From an uncultured Acidobacteriota bacterium (GTDB lineage: Bacteria; Acidobacteriota; CAIWXX01): 55,128 nt of DNA. The notes under the pieces were generated by a model. The model saw only the letters and a list, made by a program, of their open reading frames with translations. It was not told where the DNA came from and searched no databases. Of the stretch, positions 25,898 through 34,315 are shown one piece after another (position 1 is the stretch's first letter; every line of letters starts with the position of its first letter). Where the stretch lies: the NCBI GenBank assembly GCA_903916735.1, contig CAIWXX010000020.1, forward strand, positions 1 to 55,128. The letters are read 5' to 3'. The position numbers and the translations under genes were made by a program.

Positions 25898-26226
25898 GAA
25901 ACTTCCGAATTCGTTCTGCGTGCGCATCGCTGATCGCCGGAGCCCGGGCTCTTCTGCTGCAGAGGGTATGACTCTGACGAGCACTGCTCAGATGAAGCGA
26001 TGCGACTGTTGAAGACAGGATATTCACTCGATGATGCCTTCGTGAACCGTGTCCCTGCGCTCTTCATTATTGAGGATCTGACGATATGTTTCCTTCCACG
26101 ATAGGTCATGCTACCAGTTTTCAGGGTTGGAGGCTGGAATTGATTCAACGGGGGATCAATTCCAGCCGTCGCCCTTTCATCATCGATCGTCCTCGTTGAT
26201 TGATCGCGGCGAGGGAGGTCATTCGG
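25898..26226. other. Gap without a gene (329 bp)
   Basis: The space between the VWA gene and the GT2 gene (both minus) has no supported gene. Its main feature is the perfect hairpin at 26132-26167. A promoter for the GT2 operon should lie here, but no good pair of hexamers is visible. Confidence 0.5.
26132..26167. other. Perfect 13-bp inverted repeat downstream of the VWA gene
   Basis: GGCTGGAATTGAT (26132-26144) and ATCAATTCCAGCC (26155-26167) are exact reverse complements around a 10-nt loop. It begins 60 bp after the VWA stop on the minus strand. There is no T-run behind it, so a simple intrinsic terminator is not supported; an mRNA 3' end hairpin or protein-binding palindrome is possible. 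Confidence 0.55.
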
Positions 26227-27552
26227 CTAATGGTTCTCCATTATGAGATCCTGGCCGGCCACCAGCGTGAAGGGTTCCCGTTTGCCGCCGATCTCGATGG
26301 TGTAGTCGCCGGGAGGAAGCGGCATCCAGTTTGTCGTGGCGCTCACATCGCCGACAGCCTTACCGCTGACTGTGTGGATGATGTGCCCGTTGATTTTCGC
26401 CCCCTTGAGCTTGATGACACCCGGTTGGAGAACGGTTGCCAGGCCCGATTTCACAACGATATCCGGCCAGATGATACTGCCGAATGTGACATTGTAGGTG
26501 CCGGGCAGGAGAGTGGCAATCGGATTAAGCCCGCTTGCCGAGTTATTTTCCACTCCCGTCTCGGCGTCGAGAATCAAGTGCCCTTCCAACGATGCGTGCA
26601 TAATTTCAATTGTGCCGGGCTCCAGCACTGTTGTCTGATCAGCCTTCACCTCGACACTCTTCCAAAGAACAGTTCCGAACGTGACATCATAAATCCCAGC
26701 AGGTAGATCGATAGTTGAATGCAGCCTGCTGATCGTACCAGCCACTTTACCCGAGACGGCGTTTGTCACCTTGTGCCCTTGAAGCTCGGCTTTCTTTATT
26801 TCCAGCTTCCCTTCGCCGGCTGCTGGCTCAATGACCTCAACTCCTGGCGTCTGGACCGCCTGACTCATCACATCAGCAAGTTGTTCCAGATCGGCAGCGG
26901 CGAAATAGTGGCCGCCCGTCATGGTCGCAATGCATTCGAGCTGGTTTTTTGCGACGTCATCCACACAAAAGCCGACGGTATGGATGATGACACTCGCGTG
27001 GTTTTTTTTGAGACTCCGGGCAGCAGCGCATGGATCGCCTTCACACGTCTCCTTCCCATCACTGATCAGAATAACCGTACGTTCCCCCTCCGAATTTGCG
27101 GGGAAATCCTTTGCCGTCATTTGAAGAGCGGCTGTGAGGGGAGTGTACCCCAGAGGCTTTAACAAATTTGCCTGTTCGATGATCTTGTCTTTCAATTCCC
27201 CCGCACTCCCGAAGGGAACGAGGAGTTGCATGTCCCGGCAATTATGCTTCTCCGCCGGAAAGAGATGTCCGTATGCCCGCAGAGCGATCTGTGTCTCGGG
27301 CGGGATGCTTTCAAGTAGCCTGGTCAGAGCCGTTCGAGCCGCATCGATTTTGGCCATTCCGTCGGGTAGTGCCGATTTCATACTACCCGAAGAATCCAGG
27401 ATCACCTCAATGGTCTTGGTTGGAGCTGGAGCAGTTTGCTGTGCGAAGAGCCCACGCGGCATCAGGATAAAACTACAAGTGGCGAGTGTGAAAACGATGC
27501 CAATGCACCAAATGCGAAGCGGATGGTGAGTTGGCGAACCCTGATTTATCAT
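26227..27552 (-). CDS. Exported von Willebrand factor A protein with three tandem C-terminal repeats
   Basis: 441 residues. After an N-terminal signal/anchor (about residues 10-40, ending GLFAQ) comes a VWA domain (about 48-245) with the MIDAS start VILDSSGSM and SDGKETCEG, which should bind a divalent metal and a protein ligand. From about 255 to the end lie three copies of a repeat of about 65 residues. Each has a GHxI/V-type core (LQGHKV, LEGHLI, INGHII), a LPAG/LPPG/LLPG turn and a Y-x-V/I-x-F/I-G strand, and the first two end in TVLEPG/TVLQPG. ATG 27552 has a strong GAGGAGG SD. It is divergent from the GT-C gene by 152 bp. Confidence 0.85.
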   Translation of the reverse strand: MINQGSPTHHPLRIWCIGIVFTLATCSFILMPRGLFAQQTAPAPTKTIEVILDSSGSMKSALPDGMAKIDAARTALTRLLESIPPETQIALRAYGHLFPAEKHNCRDMQLLVPFGSAGELKDKIIEQANLLKPLGYTPLTAALQMTAKDFPANSEGERTVILISDGKETCEGDPCAAARSLKKNHASVIIHTVGFCVDDVAKNQLECIATMTGGHYFAAADLEQLADVMSQAVQTPGVEVIEPAAGEGKLEIKKAELQGHKVTNAVSGKVAGTISRLHSTIDLPAGIYDVTFGTVLWKSVEVKADQTTVLEPGTIEIMHASLEGHLILDAETGVENNSASGLNPIATLLPGTYNVTFGSIIWPDIVVKSGLATVLQPGVIKLKGAKINGHIIHTVSGKAVGDVSATTNWMPLPPGDYTIEIGGKREPFTLVAGQDLIMENH

Positions 27553-27704
27553 CGCAAATACCTCCTCATGTAAGTCAAGCGCCGCTTCAGCATAACACAG
27601 GCAAGCCAGGTCGTTGTATGTCTTTTGCACTACGTGAATCCGCGACGAAGCATCTAAGATATTTTCCTTTTTCCTTGTTGCATTCGATGTGTTAGTTTTG
27701 CGAC

Positions 27705-29348
27705 ATGAAACGAACGGATATCTGGATCTGTTTGGGCCTCGCCCTGCTAGCGTTCATTTTGGCCACGATCGGGAGTGGGATGTCGATTCCACGAAGCGCT
27801 CCAACGGCTCTCGCCCCTGCATATCTGCCGGAATCCTGGGAACCTGATGAAGATAACGGCCTGGACGACAGCCTGCGCTTTCTTCATAACCTCAGCTTGC
27901 GGCCAACCGACTTCATTGAAGCTGCTTTTCCGAAGGAGTATGTCGCCGCTGTTTATGCTCTGGTTTTCCGATGCACAGGCATCAGCCTCGATACAGCCTA
28001 TTCAAACCATCCGGAATGGTTCATCAGCGCAGCCTACCGTGCCGGCTTTGCCGTTTCGGCTCTCTTCTTTGCGGGCGCTGTCGTCCTGATCTTCCTTTCT
28101 GCCCGGCTCTCCTTCTCGCGTGTCTCTTCATTTTATGCCGCTCTGGGGCTTGCCCTTAATGTCCTTGCTCTGACACAGGCGCACTTCGCTGTTTATGACG
28201 TTCATCTTCTTTTCTTTGAAACGCTGCTCCTCTATCTGATTCTCAAAGGGGCGGCTGCACCGTGGCTGTCTGTTGCCATCGGTCTTATGGCATCCACGAA
28301 ATACACCGGCCTGCTGTTCTTTCCAATGGTTCCGATCACGCTCTTTTTCCGCACCGGTCGATTTCTGAGAATCGGGGTTGTCGCAGGATGTCTTCTCATT
28401 GCCGGAGCCGTGTTCCTGGTGCTGAATCCCTATGCCATCATTGAGTTTCCGCAGTTTCTGCACGACCTTGGGGTCATCTATTTCACACGAAGTTTTTTTA
28501 AGGGGTTTCATGGAGGTCAACTCGCTTTCATGACGCATCTGGACAATCTTGTTGCGGGTGGTCTCTTTATTGCCATTTTGACGCTTGCTGCTGTCCTGGC
28601 AGCTCTCTTGACGAAGAATCGTTCGCGCATCGAGCAGGTTGGATTGGCCGTACTATTTCTCTATTATCTTCTTTCGGGCTGGAGCCGATTTAATGCGATG
28701 CGCTTTACACTGCCCTTGACGGCTCCACTGGCGCTCCTTGTGGCGCCATTCGTTGAACGGTTGATGTCTTTGCGGCGAAAGTGGGTGCCCATTCTGCTCT
28801 CGGCCGGATTCGTCTGGGCCTTCGCCGTTTGTTGCGAAGCGGACCTGCTTTTTTATCGTGATTCTCGCGTCATGGCGCGGAGATTTATCGAGGAACACCG
28901 CTGCACGTCGGTTGCCACCTTCTGCAGGCCCGCTTACGTTCAGCCGGCGCTTCCCGAGAGAATGGCCGTTTGGCTGAATCTCAGCCAGACCCAGCCGCGA
29001 CAAACCCCACTCTATTATCGTCTTCAATCGTTTTATCGCCGTATCCTCGGACGTGCACCCGCCCCTTCCACGAACCAAGGACCCGATATCAATCACTATG
29101 AACTCAATCGCACAGTCCTCGCATCGAGCGCCCCCGAGTGCATTGTCATCAGCTCTTTTGATATTGGGAGATATTTTGCCGAACCCAATGCGTTTCCGGA
29201 GACAACCCGCTTCCTCAGAGAACTGATCACCGGCCGGCTTGGTTATCGCGTCGCTGCACGCTTCCAGACGCGAACCTATCTCGTCAGCCGCATCGAGTTC
29301 ATTAATCCGGAGATCATCGTTCTGGAACGCGTTTCGCCGGCGAAATAG
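27705..29348 (+). CDS. GT-C glycosyltransferase, dolichyl-phosphate-mannose-protein mannosyltransferase-like
   Basis: A 547-residue membrane protein with about ten helices. The first periplasmic loop holds ESWEPDEDNGLDDSLRF, with the Asp-Glu pair that is catalytic in PMT/ArnT-type GT-C enzymes. The polyprenyl-phosphate-linked sugar is therefore the probable donor, and transfer happens on the periplasmic side to a protein or lipid acceptor. The C-terminal 150 residues form a soluble tail. It pairs functionally with the GT2 and UbiA products, which make lipid-linked donors. No SD is seen before ATG 27705. Confidence 0.82.
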   Translation: MKRTDIWICLGLALLAFILATIGSGMSIPRSAPTALAPAYLPESWEPDEDNGLDDSLRFLHNLSLRPTDFIEAAFPKEYVAAVYALVFRCTGISLDTAYSNHPEWFISAAYRAGFAVSALFFAGAVVLIFLSARLSFSRVSSFYAALGLALNVLALTQAHFAVYDVHLLFFETLLLYLILKGAAAPWLSVAIGLMASTKYTGLLFFPMVPITLFFRTGRFLRIGVVAGCLLIAGAVFLVLNPYAIIEFPQFLHDLGVIYFTRSFFKGFHGGQLAFMTHLDNLVAGGLFIAILTLAAVLAALLTKNRSRIEQVGLAVLFLYYLLSGWSRFNAMRFTLPLTAPLALLVAPFVERLMSLRRKWVPILLSAGFVWAFAVCCEADLLFYRDSRVMARRFIEEHRCTSVATFCRPAYVQPALPERMAVWLNLSQTQPRQTPLYYRLQSFYRRILGRAPAPSTNQGPDINHYELNRTVLASSAPECIVISSFDIGRYFAEPNAFPETTRFLRELITGRLGYRVAARFQTRTYLVSRIEFINPEIIVLERVSPAK

Positions 29349-29602
29349 GAGCTCATTCGCCCATCTCACAACCGAAGCGAGCGATCGATCCGGGAGATAT
29401 TGTCCCGACAGGGCAATCGAACAATCTCCAGAAAGATCGTCGGATTTGAGGGCTATTTGGGCGATATGAACGGATAGGTCACGAGCCATGAGAAAGAGCA
29501 CAAGCCAGGAGAGAATCGTGGATCAGCCACTATTGATGCCCTGTTTTCCTGAATTCCGGCTGAAAACCGGGGTGTGAGAACCGGCATCCAAAACTCATTC
29601 AG

Positions 29603-29629
29603 TTGCCTTTGCCTCTTCCGATATATAAT
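29603..29629 (+). promoter_or_regulatory. Candidate promoter of the methyltransferase-GT4 pair
   Basis: A perfect TATAAT (29624-29629) is followed by seven bases and the GTG start at 29637. The best -35 is TTGCCT (29603-29608) at a short 15-bp spacing. No ribosome-binding site separates promoter and start, so the transcript would be leaderless. Confidence 0.45.
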
Positions 29630-29636
29630 CGCGCCC

Positions 29637-30341
29637 GTGGAAGATATTACCTTTTCCGATTTACGGGTAATGGAACAAGCGGTCAATTACCGTCGTTGGA
29701 TTTTTTCGAAGATTGAGCCTTTTCTTGGAAAGACAATTCTGGAAGTCGGAGGTGGGATCGGCAATTACACCGTCATGTATCCGGTGTCTTCTTCGGTCGT
29801 GACAGTCGAACCGCATCCGGATTGCGCTGCTTATCTCCGAAAGCAGTTTAACGGAACCGGACGTGTCGCCGTTTCTCAGACGGACCTTGATGGTTACCAA
29901 TCCGGGGCTCTGTTCGAGAGCATTGTCTGTCTCAATGTACTCGAGCACATTGGGGATGATCTGGCAGCCATTAAAAAGATGGCATCCCTTCTTCTGCCGG
30001 GCGGCAAGCTTCTCTTGCTCCTCCCGGCGGGGCCCGCACTCTTTGGATCAATCGATCACGCCCTGCAGCATGTCCGTCGGTATGACAGCCGGCAGGCTCA
30101 ACGGCTCATCGAATCTTCCGGGCTCCGTCTTGTCTGTTTTGAACACATGAATATGGTTGGCTATTTCGGATGGTTCATCAATGCGCGCCTGCTGAAGAAA
30201 TCGCATCAATCTACGGCTCAGGTCGTTTTCTATGACCGGGTCATTGTCCCTCTCTTGAGAAAGCTTGAGTCCGCCCTTCCTCCTCCATTCGGGCAGTCCA
30301 TTTTCATTCTCGCGGAAGCTCCTCACTCAAAGCGGCTCTGA
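29637..30341 (+). CDS. Class I SAM-dependent methyltransferase
   Basis: A 234-residue methyltransferase. Motif I is ILEVGGGIGNYTVMY, an acidic residue (VTVEPH) ends strand 2, and motif IV/post-motif is IVCLNVLEHIGDDLAAIKKM, LLLPGGKLLLLLPAG; the DHALQHVRRYD segment is typical of methyltransferases linked to glycan clusters. Acceptor unknown, probably a glycan or its lipid carrier. GTG 29637 is preferred over an ATG-like start at 29574 because of the TATAAT just upstream. The GT4 gene follows after 2 bp, so the two are coupled. Confidence 0.85.
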   Translation: MEDITFSDLRVMEQAVNYRRWIFSKIEPFLGKTILEVGGGIGNYTVMYPVSSSVVTVEPHPDCAAYLRKQFNGTGRVAVSQTDLDGYQSGALFESIVCLNVLEHIGDDLAAIKKMASLLLPGGKLLLLLPAGPALFGSIDHALQHVRRYDSRQAQRLIESSGLRLVCFEHMNMVGYFGWFINARLLKKSHQSTAQVVFYDRVIVPLLRKLESALPPPFGQSIFILAEAPHSKRL

Positions 30342-30343
30342 CA

Positions 30344-31573
30344 ATGCTCAACGACGAACCCTTGGAGATTTTTTATCCAATCAATTCGCAATTTCCTTCG
30401 CCGCGTGCCAACTCAATCCAGGTCATCAACACTTGTAGCTCTCTCGCTCAACTAGGAGCCACAGTGCGGCTGCTTGTGAGAGCAAAGGGGAGCGCCGGCC
30501 GGGAAGCAATCTTGGACTATTATGGGTTGCCTTCTTCAAGTCAATTGCAGATCGATCCACTCCCGACGGCACGCCTGGGGAGTGACAAGTTCTTCAATAT
30601 GAGCTTCCAATTGTCGATGCTCGGGAAACTGCATGCGCGACGCGCGGCTGCTGTCCGGCAAGTTCTTTTCACTCGAGACGTTCTCTGTGCTTCGACTGTG
30701 ATTCGGATGAAGTGGCGGTTGCACCTGCCGGTCATCTACGAAGTGCATGCGCTCAATCACTGGACGAACCCTATTTTCACGAACATTCCAGCGACACCCG
30801 GCCGGATTCTGCGTCTGAAGAGACGTGAGCAATATGTCTATGAGCGCGCCGACAGGCTCGTCACCATTTCCAGCGGCTGCCGGGATGCGTTGTTATCTAC
30901 ATTTCATGTGTCCGGTCCTGTCGAGGTTATCCCGGACGGCACGCCGCATTTTATCCATCCGGATTCGAAGCCGGATTGTGGAAGTTCGAGGTTGCTGTAT
31001 ATCGGTCAGTTCTATCCCTGGAAAGGCGTGGAAACAGCTGTGCGAGCGATGGCTGAGCTCCCCGGCTATGCGCTGGATCTCTATGGAGGCAACTATTTCT
31101 CAGCGGCTCAGGATATCCAGAGGCTGCGCGAAATTGCCCAACAGTGCGGTTCCACCAGTGCGCTTTCATTCAATGGCTTTGTGGAACCGGGCCGGCTCGA
31201 CCAGGTCCTCAAGGAGAGCTATATCGGGATTTTGCCGGCTGCCGATAATCTGATGGGACGGCATTTCATCTCGCCGCTCAAGCTTTTCGAATATATGGGG
31301 TGTTCAGTCCCGGTCGTTGCATCGGATCTCCCGCCAATCCGCGAAATCATTGAGCACGAGAAGAATGGTCTGCTGTTCGAAGCAGGGAATCCGATCGATC
31401 TTGCCCGGCAAGTGCAGCGGCTCGCCGCTGATCCCGGATTGAGGCAGAGAATCACGCGCCAGGCTTTCGAGGATGCTCATCTGTACTCCTACGAAAAACG
31501 GGCCAAGCGTATTCTGGAAGTCGCCTTGACTGCTTTCCGCGATGACGCCGCCACCTCATCACTTCATCGCTGA
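30344..31573 (+). CDS. Glycosyltransferase family 4
   Basis: A 409-residue GT-B enzyme. The N-terminal half begins with FYPINSQFPSPRANSIQVIN; the C-terminal half contains LLYIGQFYPWKGVETAVRAM and the donor site region PLKLFEYMGCSVPVVASDLP, in which the usual E-x7-E is reduced to the FEYM glutamate plus IREIIEHEKNG. ATG 30344 is two bases after the methyltransferase stop. Likely acts in the same glycan pathway as the upstream genes. Confidence 0.88.
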   Translation: MLNDEPLEIFYPINSQFPSPRANSIQVINTCSSLAQLGATVRLLVRAKGSAGREAILDYYGLPSSSQLQIDPLPTARLGSDKFFNMSFQLSMLGKLHARRAAAVRQVLFTRDVLCASTVIRMKWRLHLPVIYEVHALNHWTNPIFTNIPATPGRILRLKRREQYVYERADRLVTISSGCRDALLSTFHVSGPVEVIPDGTPHFIHPDSKPDCGSSRLLYIGQFYPWKGVETAVRAMAELPGYALDLYGGNYFSAAQDIQRLREIAQQCGSTSALSFNGFVEPGRLDQVLKESYIGILPAADNLMGRHFISPLKLFEYMGCSVPVVASDLPPIREIIEHEKNGLLFEAGNPIDLARQVQRLAADPGLRQRITRQAFEDAHLYSYEKRAKRILEVALTAFRDDAATSSLHR

Positions 31574-31706
31574 TGGATGATTCATCGTTGTATGATGGCT
31601 GCATAGAACGATCTTTGCGGCCCAGAAGAGATGTCGACAGATGAGTCAAGAGCCACGCTTTTTGATGGATCAAATGGTCATTCGATTGTTGCTTCTGTTC
31701 CTCTTT

Positions 31707-31736
31707 TTGCGTTTTGCCTTCGGCCTGTGCTATTTT
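31707..31736 (+). promoter_or_regulatory. Promoter of tRNA-Arg
   Basis: TTGCGT (31707-31712), 18 bp, TATTTT (31731-31736), then ten bases to the first base of the tRNA. This would give a precursor with a leader of only a few nucleotides. Confidence 0.4.
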
Positions 31737-31746
31737 GACAGTTCTT

Positions 31747-31823
31747 GCGCGTGTAGCTCAGGTGGATAGAGCAGAGGTTTCCTAAACCTCGTGCCGGGGG
31801 TTCAAGTCCTCCCACGCGCACCA
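31747..31823 (+). tRNA. tRNA-Arg (CCT anticodon)
   Basis: A full cloverleaf can be drawn by eye. The acceptor stem GCGCGTG pairs with CACGCGC, the D stem is GCTC/GAGC, and the anticodon stem GAGGT/ACCTC encloses the loop TTCCTAA with anticodon CCT. The T arm is GGGGG-TTCAAGT-CCTCC (one G.T pair). Discriminator A and an encoded CCA complete it at 31820-31823. It reads AGG codons. The TPR gene follows 21 bp later. Confidence 0.97.
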
Positions 31824-31844
31824 GTGGACATTCTGGGAGGATCG

Positions 31845-32552
31845 ATGAAAGCCGACGCCAGGCACAAGATGAAGCGGGACGAGTTCGTCAGTATTTTAGG
31901 TCGAGTGACACATGCGATTGCTGAGAACCCGAAACAGGCGCTCACAGTCGTCATCGTCGTTGCGGCGATCGGAGCCCTGTTCAGTGGGCTTGTCATGTAC
32001 AGGAACTATCAAAACACAAAGGCGAATGAACTATTTCAGCATGGTCTCACGAGTTTCTACGGAACTCGCGAGGATTCGCCGCCCGACGCGACACGGAAGC
32101 CGGATTATGCCGCCGCATTGGCGAATTTCAATCAGGTGAGCGGTTTCAATATGTCCGAGCTCAAGGAGCCTGCCCGCCTCATGGCGGCTGTCTGTGAAGC
32201 TCGACTCGGTAAAACCAGCGATGCTCAGAACCGTTTGAATTCGCTGGCTTCCAGCGGCCGAAGTGACTTTTTCACTCGTATGGCCAAGCTCGTGGAAGCC
32301 GAAACCCTTTATCAGCAGGGAAAATACGCCGACGCGGCGCGTGTCTACGCTGAACTGACACAGACAAATGATCCGAATTTCCCGGCAGACTATACGCTGC
32401 TGGCCGCTGGGATCGCTCAGGAGAAGGCCGGTGACCGCCTTTCTGCGCTCGTCACTTTCAAGAAGCTGAAAGCGCAATTTCCTTCCTCTTCATACAATCA
32501 GGCGGCCGATGCTGAGATTCGCCGGATCGCGCCGGACCAGTCCGAGGAGTAG
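31845..32552 (+). CDS. TPR_21/YfgM-like membrane-anchored tetratricopeptide protein
   Basis: A 235-residue protein with a cytoplasmic N-terminus, one membrane helix (about 32-52, ALTVVIVVAAIGALFSGLVM) and an extracytoplasmic TPR domain (three or four repeats, for example AAALANFNQVSGF, AAVCEARLGKTSDAQNRLNS, AETLYQQGKYADAARVYAEL). The layout equals that of YfgM/TPR_21 proteins, which assist the Sec translocon and periplasmic chaperones; membership is inferred from layout. ATG 31845 has GGGAGG 4 nt upstream, and an earlier in-frame start would lie inside the tRNA. Confidence 0.78.
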   Translation: MKADARHKMKRDEFVSILGRVTHAIAENPKQALTVVIVVAAIGALFSGLVMYRNYQNTKANELFQHGLTSFYGTREDSPPDATRKPDYAAALANFNQVSGFNMSELKEPARLMAAVCEARLGKTSDAQNRLNSLASSGRSDFFTRMAKLVEAETLYQQGKYADAARVYAELTQTNDPNFPADYTLLAAGIAQEKAGDRLSALVTFKKLKAQFPSSSYNQAADAEIRRIAPDQSEE

Positions 32553-32941
32553 CTCGAACGCTTCGCCACGATCAACCTCACGGATGCCAATTGGGGCGGT
32601 GATGTTGACGGAAACGCGGCAAGAATAGAGAAGTCGGAAAACAGAATCCGTGAAGCCGCCGGGATCAGGGATGTCGACGGCCGCGGCCAAAGACATCGCC
32701 CGGCGGTTGGTCCGCCTTTATCCTGACACTATGCGTGCCCGAAAACTCCCATGTTCGGTTGCCCACTGTGCGAGGCGACGTCGACGTGACGACTGGATCC
32801 CTGGGCGTTATACTTCCTCACCGAATTTTTTTTGCTTGACATTTTATTTACAGACGTCGTATATTTCGCGAAGCTTGCTTTTGTTCTTCGCGGGGAAAGA
32901 AAAAGAGAAAAATTGACCCGCACTGTTCGGAAGGGGAAATC
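32553..32941. other. Gap without a gene (389 bp)
   Basis: No supported coding sequence between the TPR gene and the BlaI-type gene. The last 110 bp become AT-rich and contain the promoter at 32836-32865. The first 280 bp are GC-rich and show nothing I recognise. Confidence 0.5.
32836..32865 (+). promoter_or_regulatory. Promoter of the BlaI-type regulator
   Basis: A perfect TTGACA (32836-32841), 18 bp, then TATATT (32860-32865). This is the strongest consensus promoter in the window. Family members autoregulate by binding dyads in their own promoter; the spacer holds a 6-bp palindrome GACGTC, but no full TACA-type dyad, so an operator is only possible. Confidence 0.65.
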
Positions 32942-33241
32942 ATGGGGAAGGGAGATCGAAGGCTCCTGCGTGATCTCGAACTCGAGGTCATGAATGAGAT
33001 TTGGCGACTGAAGAAGCCGCCGCTCAAAGGGGTTCATACAGGCATCCTCAGACATCGCAAGGTGGCCTATACCACCATCGCTACGGTCGTCGAGCGCCTT
33101 GTCAAAAAGGGCTTCATCCGGCGCCACGATGATCAACCCTTGTACCATTATTCAGCGGCCATTTCGGCAAGGGAAGTGGCGAGCGCCTTTGTAAGTCATA
33201 TTAAAAACAACATTTACGAAGGCCGTAAGTTCCTGTCATAG
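32942..33241 (+). CDS. BlaI/MecI/CopY-family transcriptional repressor (short form)
   Basis: A 99-residue winged-helix protein. The N-terminus LLRDLELEVMNEIWRLKKPP, the recognition helix region RKVAYTTIATVVERLVKKGF and the wing IRRHDDQPLYHYSAAIS follow the family closely. Typical members are 120-140 residues with a C-terminal dimerisation helix pair; here the protein stops after ASAFVSHIKNN, so the dimerisation region is shortened. The usual partner, a BlaR/M56 sensor protease, is missing from the window, so induction must use another route. An SD-like GGAAGGGG lies about 5 nt before ATG 32942. Confidence 0.85.
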   Translation: MGKGDRRLLRDLELEVMNEIWRLKKPPLKGVHTGILRHRKVAYTTIATVVERLVKKGFIRRHDDQPLYHYSAAISAREVASAFVSHIKNNIYEGRKFLS

Positions 33242-33323
33242 GGCCAATCGGCGGCCGATTGGGACCAGCGCCGGTCACAAGCACGGAGGGGTCTGTGGAT
33301 TCGGTTGCTAGCGCCAGCAGGGA

Positions 33324-34280
33324 TTGCGTGTCTCTGCACTTGGACTCGGATGCATGGGAATGTCGGAATATTATGGGGTCGCAGATGAGCAGGAGTCTCT
33401 TGCGACACTTCATCGTGCGCTCGAGCTGGGGATTACCTTTTTCGATACAGCTGATCTTTATGGTCCCTTTACCAATGAAAGATTGGTCGGGAATGTACTC
33501 CGGAGCCGGCGCAGCCAGGTGATCATCGCCACCAAGTTCGGATTCGAACATGACAGCCAGGGAAAACGAATCGGTATCAATGGCCGGCCCGAATATGTCC
33601 GCCGGGCGTGTGATGATTCGCTGAAACGCCTTGGGGTGGATTATATCGACTTGTATTATCAGCACAGGGTGGATCCCAAAGTTCCGATTGAAGAGACTGT
33701 TGGCGCCATGCATGAACTCGTGCAGGCCGGGAAAGTACGCTATTTGGGCCTCTCAGAAGCCGGCCCTCAGACAATCCGGCGCGCCTTTCGTGTTCATCCG
33801 ATCACGGCTTTGCAGACCGAGTACTCATTGTGGAGTCACGAGCCGGAAGCGGAGATCCTTCCGACTGTGGGTGAACTGGGGATTGGATTTGTTCCCTACA
33901 GCCCGCTCGGCCGCGGTTTCCTCACCGGGAAGATGACATGTATCGATGACCTCGCCGCCGATGACTTCCGACACATGCTGCCGCGCTTTTCAGGAGAAAA
34001 TTTTGTGAAGAATTTGGAGCTTGTGGAGCACTTGAAAGTGCTCGCAAAATCCAAAAGTGCCACTCCCGGTCAACTCGCACTGGCATGGATTCAATCCAAG
34101 GGCGAGGACATCGTTCCCATTCCAGGCACAACACAACGCGAGCATCTCGAAGAAAACGTGGCAGCACTCGATATCATGCTTACGCCGTCTGAGATCGCCG
34201 ACATTGAAGCCATCATGCCGCTTAACATTGCCCTGGGGACTCGATACTCGGAACTGGGAATGCAGCGGGTTGGTCTCTGA
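33324..34280 (+). CDS. Aldo/keto reductase (start region possibly frameshifted)
   Basis: A 318-residue (from TTG 33324) NADPH-dependent oxidoreductase of the AKR superfamily. Catalytic Asp/Tyr lie in [14 protein letters not shown], Lys in IIATKFGF and His in LYYQHRVDP, and the NADP site includes [15 protein letters not shown]. The family's N-terminal strand, usually M..R.LG..GL.VSALGLG, begins here only at [14 protein letters not shown] at 33295 with GGAGG 6 nt before it would supply the missing residues but is in another frame, and the frame of the body has a TAG at 33309. Either a 1-nt deletion or a sequencing error has occurred, or translation starts at TTG 33324 without an SD. Confidence 0.85.
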   Translation: MRVSALGLGCMGMSEYYGVADEQESLATLHRALELGITFFDTADLYGPFTNERLVGNVLRSRRSQVIIATKFGFEHDSQGKRIGINGRPEYVRRACDDSLKRLGVDYIDLYYQHRVDPKVPIEETVGAMHELVQAGKVRYLGLSEAGPQTIRRAFRVHPITALQTEYSLWSHEPEAEILPTVGELGIGFVPYSPLGRGFLTGKMTCIDDLAADDFRHMLPRFSGENFVKNLELVEHLKVLAKSKSATPGQLALAWIQSKGEDIVPIPGTTQREHLEENVAALDIMLTPSEIADIEAIMPLNIALGTRYSELGMQRVGL

Positions 34281-34315
34281 TGAACCTCGTTCTATATCCT
34301 GTATGAGCGTGGCTT

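Noticed and set aside
28653-29501. 282-codon open frame antisense to the GT-C gene
   Set aside because: Shadow; composition is that of a reverse frame of a membrane protein.
32490-32696. 68-codon minus-strand frame after the TPR gene
   Set aside because: No SD, no family match, overlaps the end of the TPR gene.
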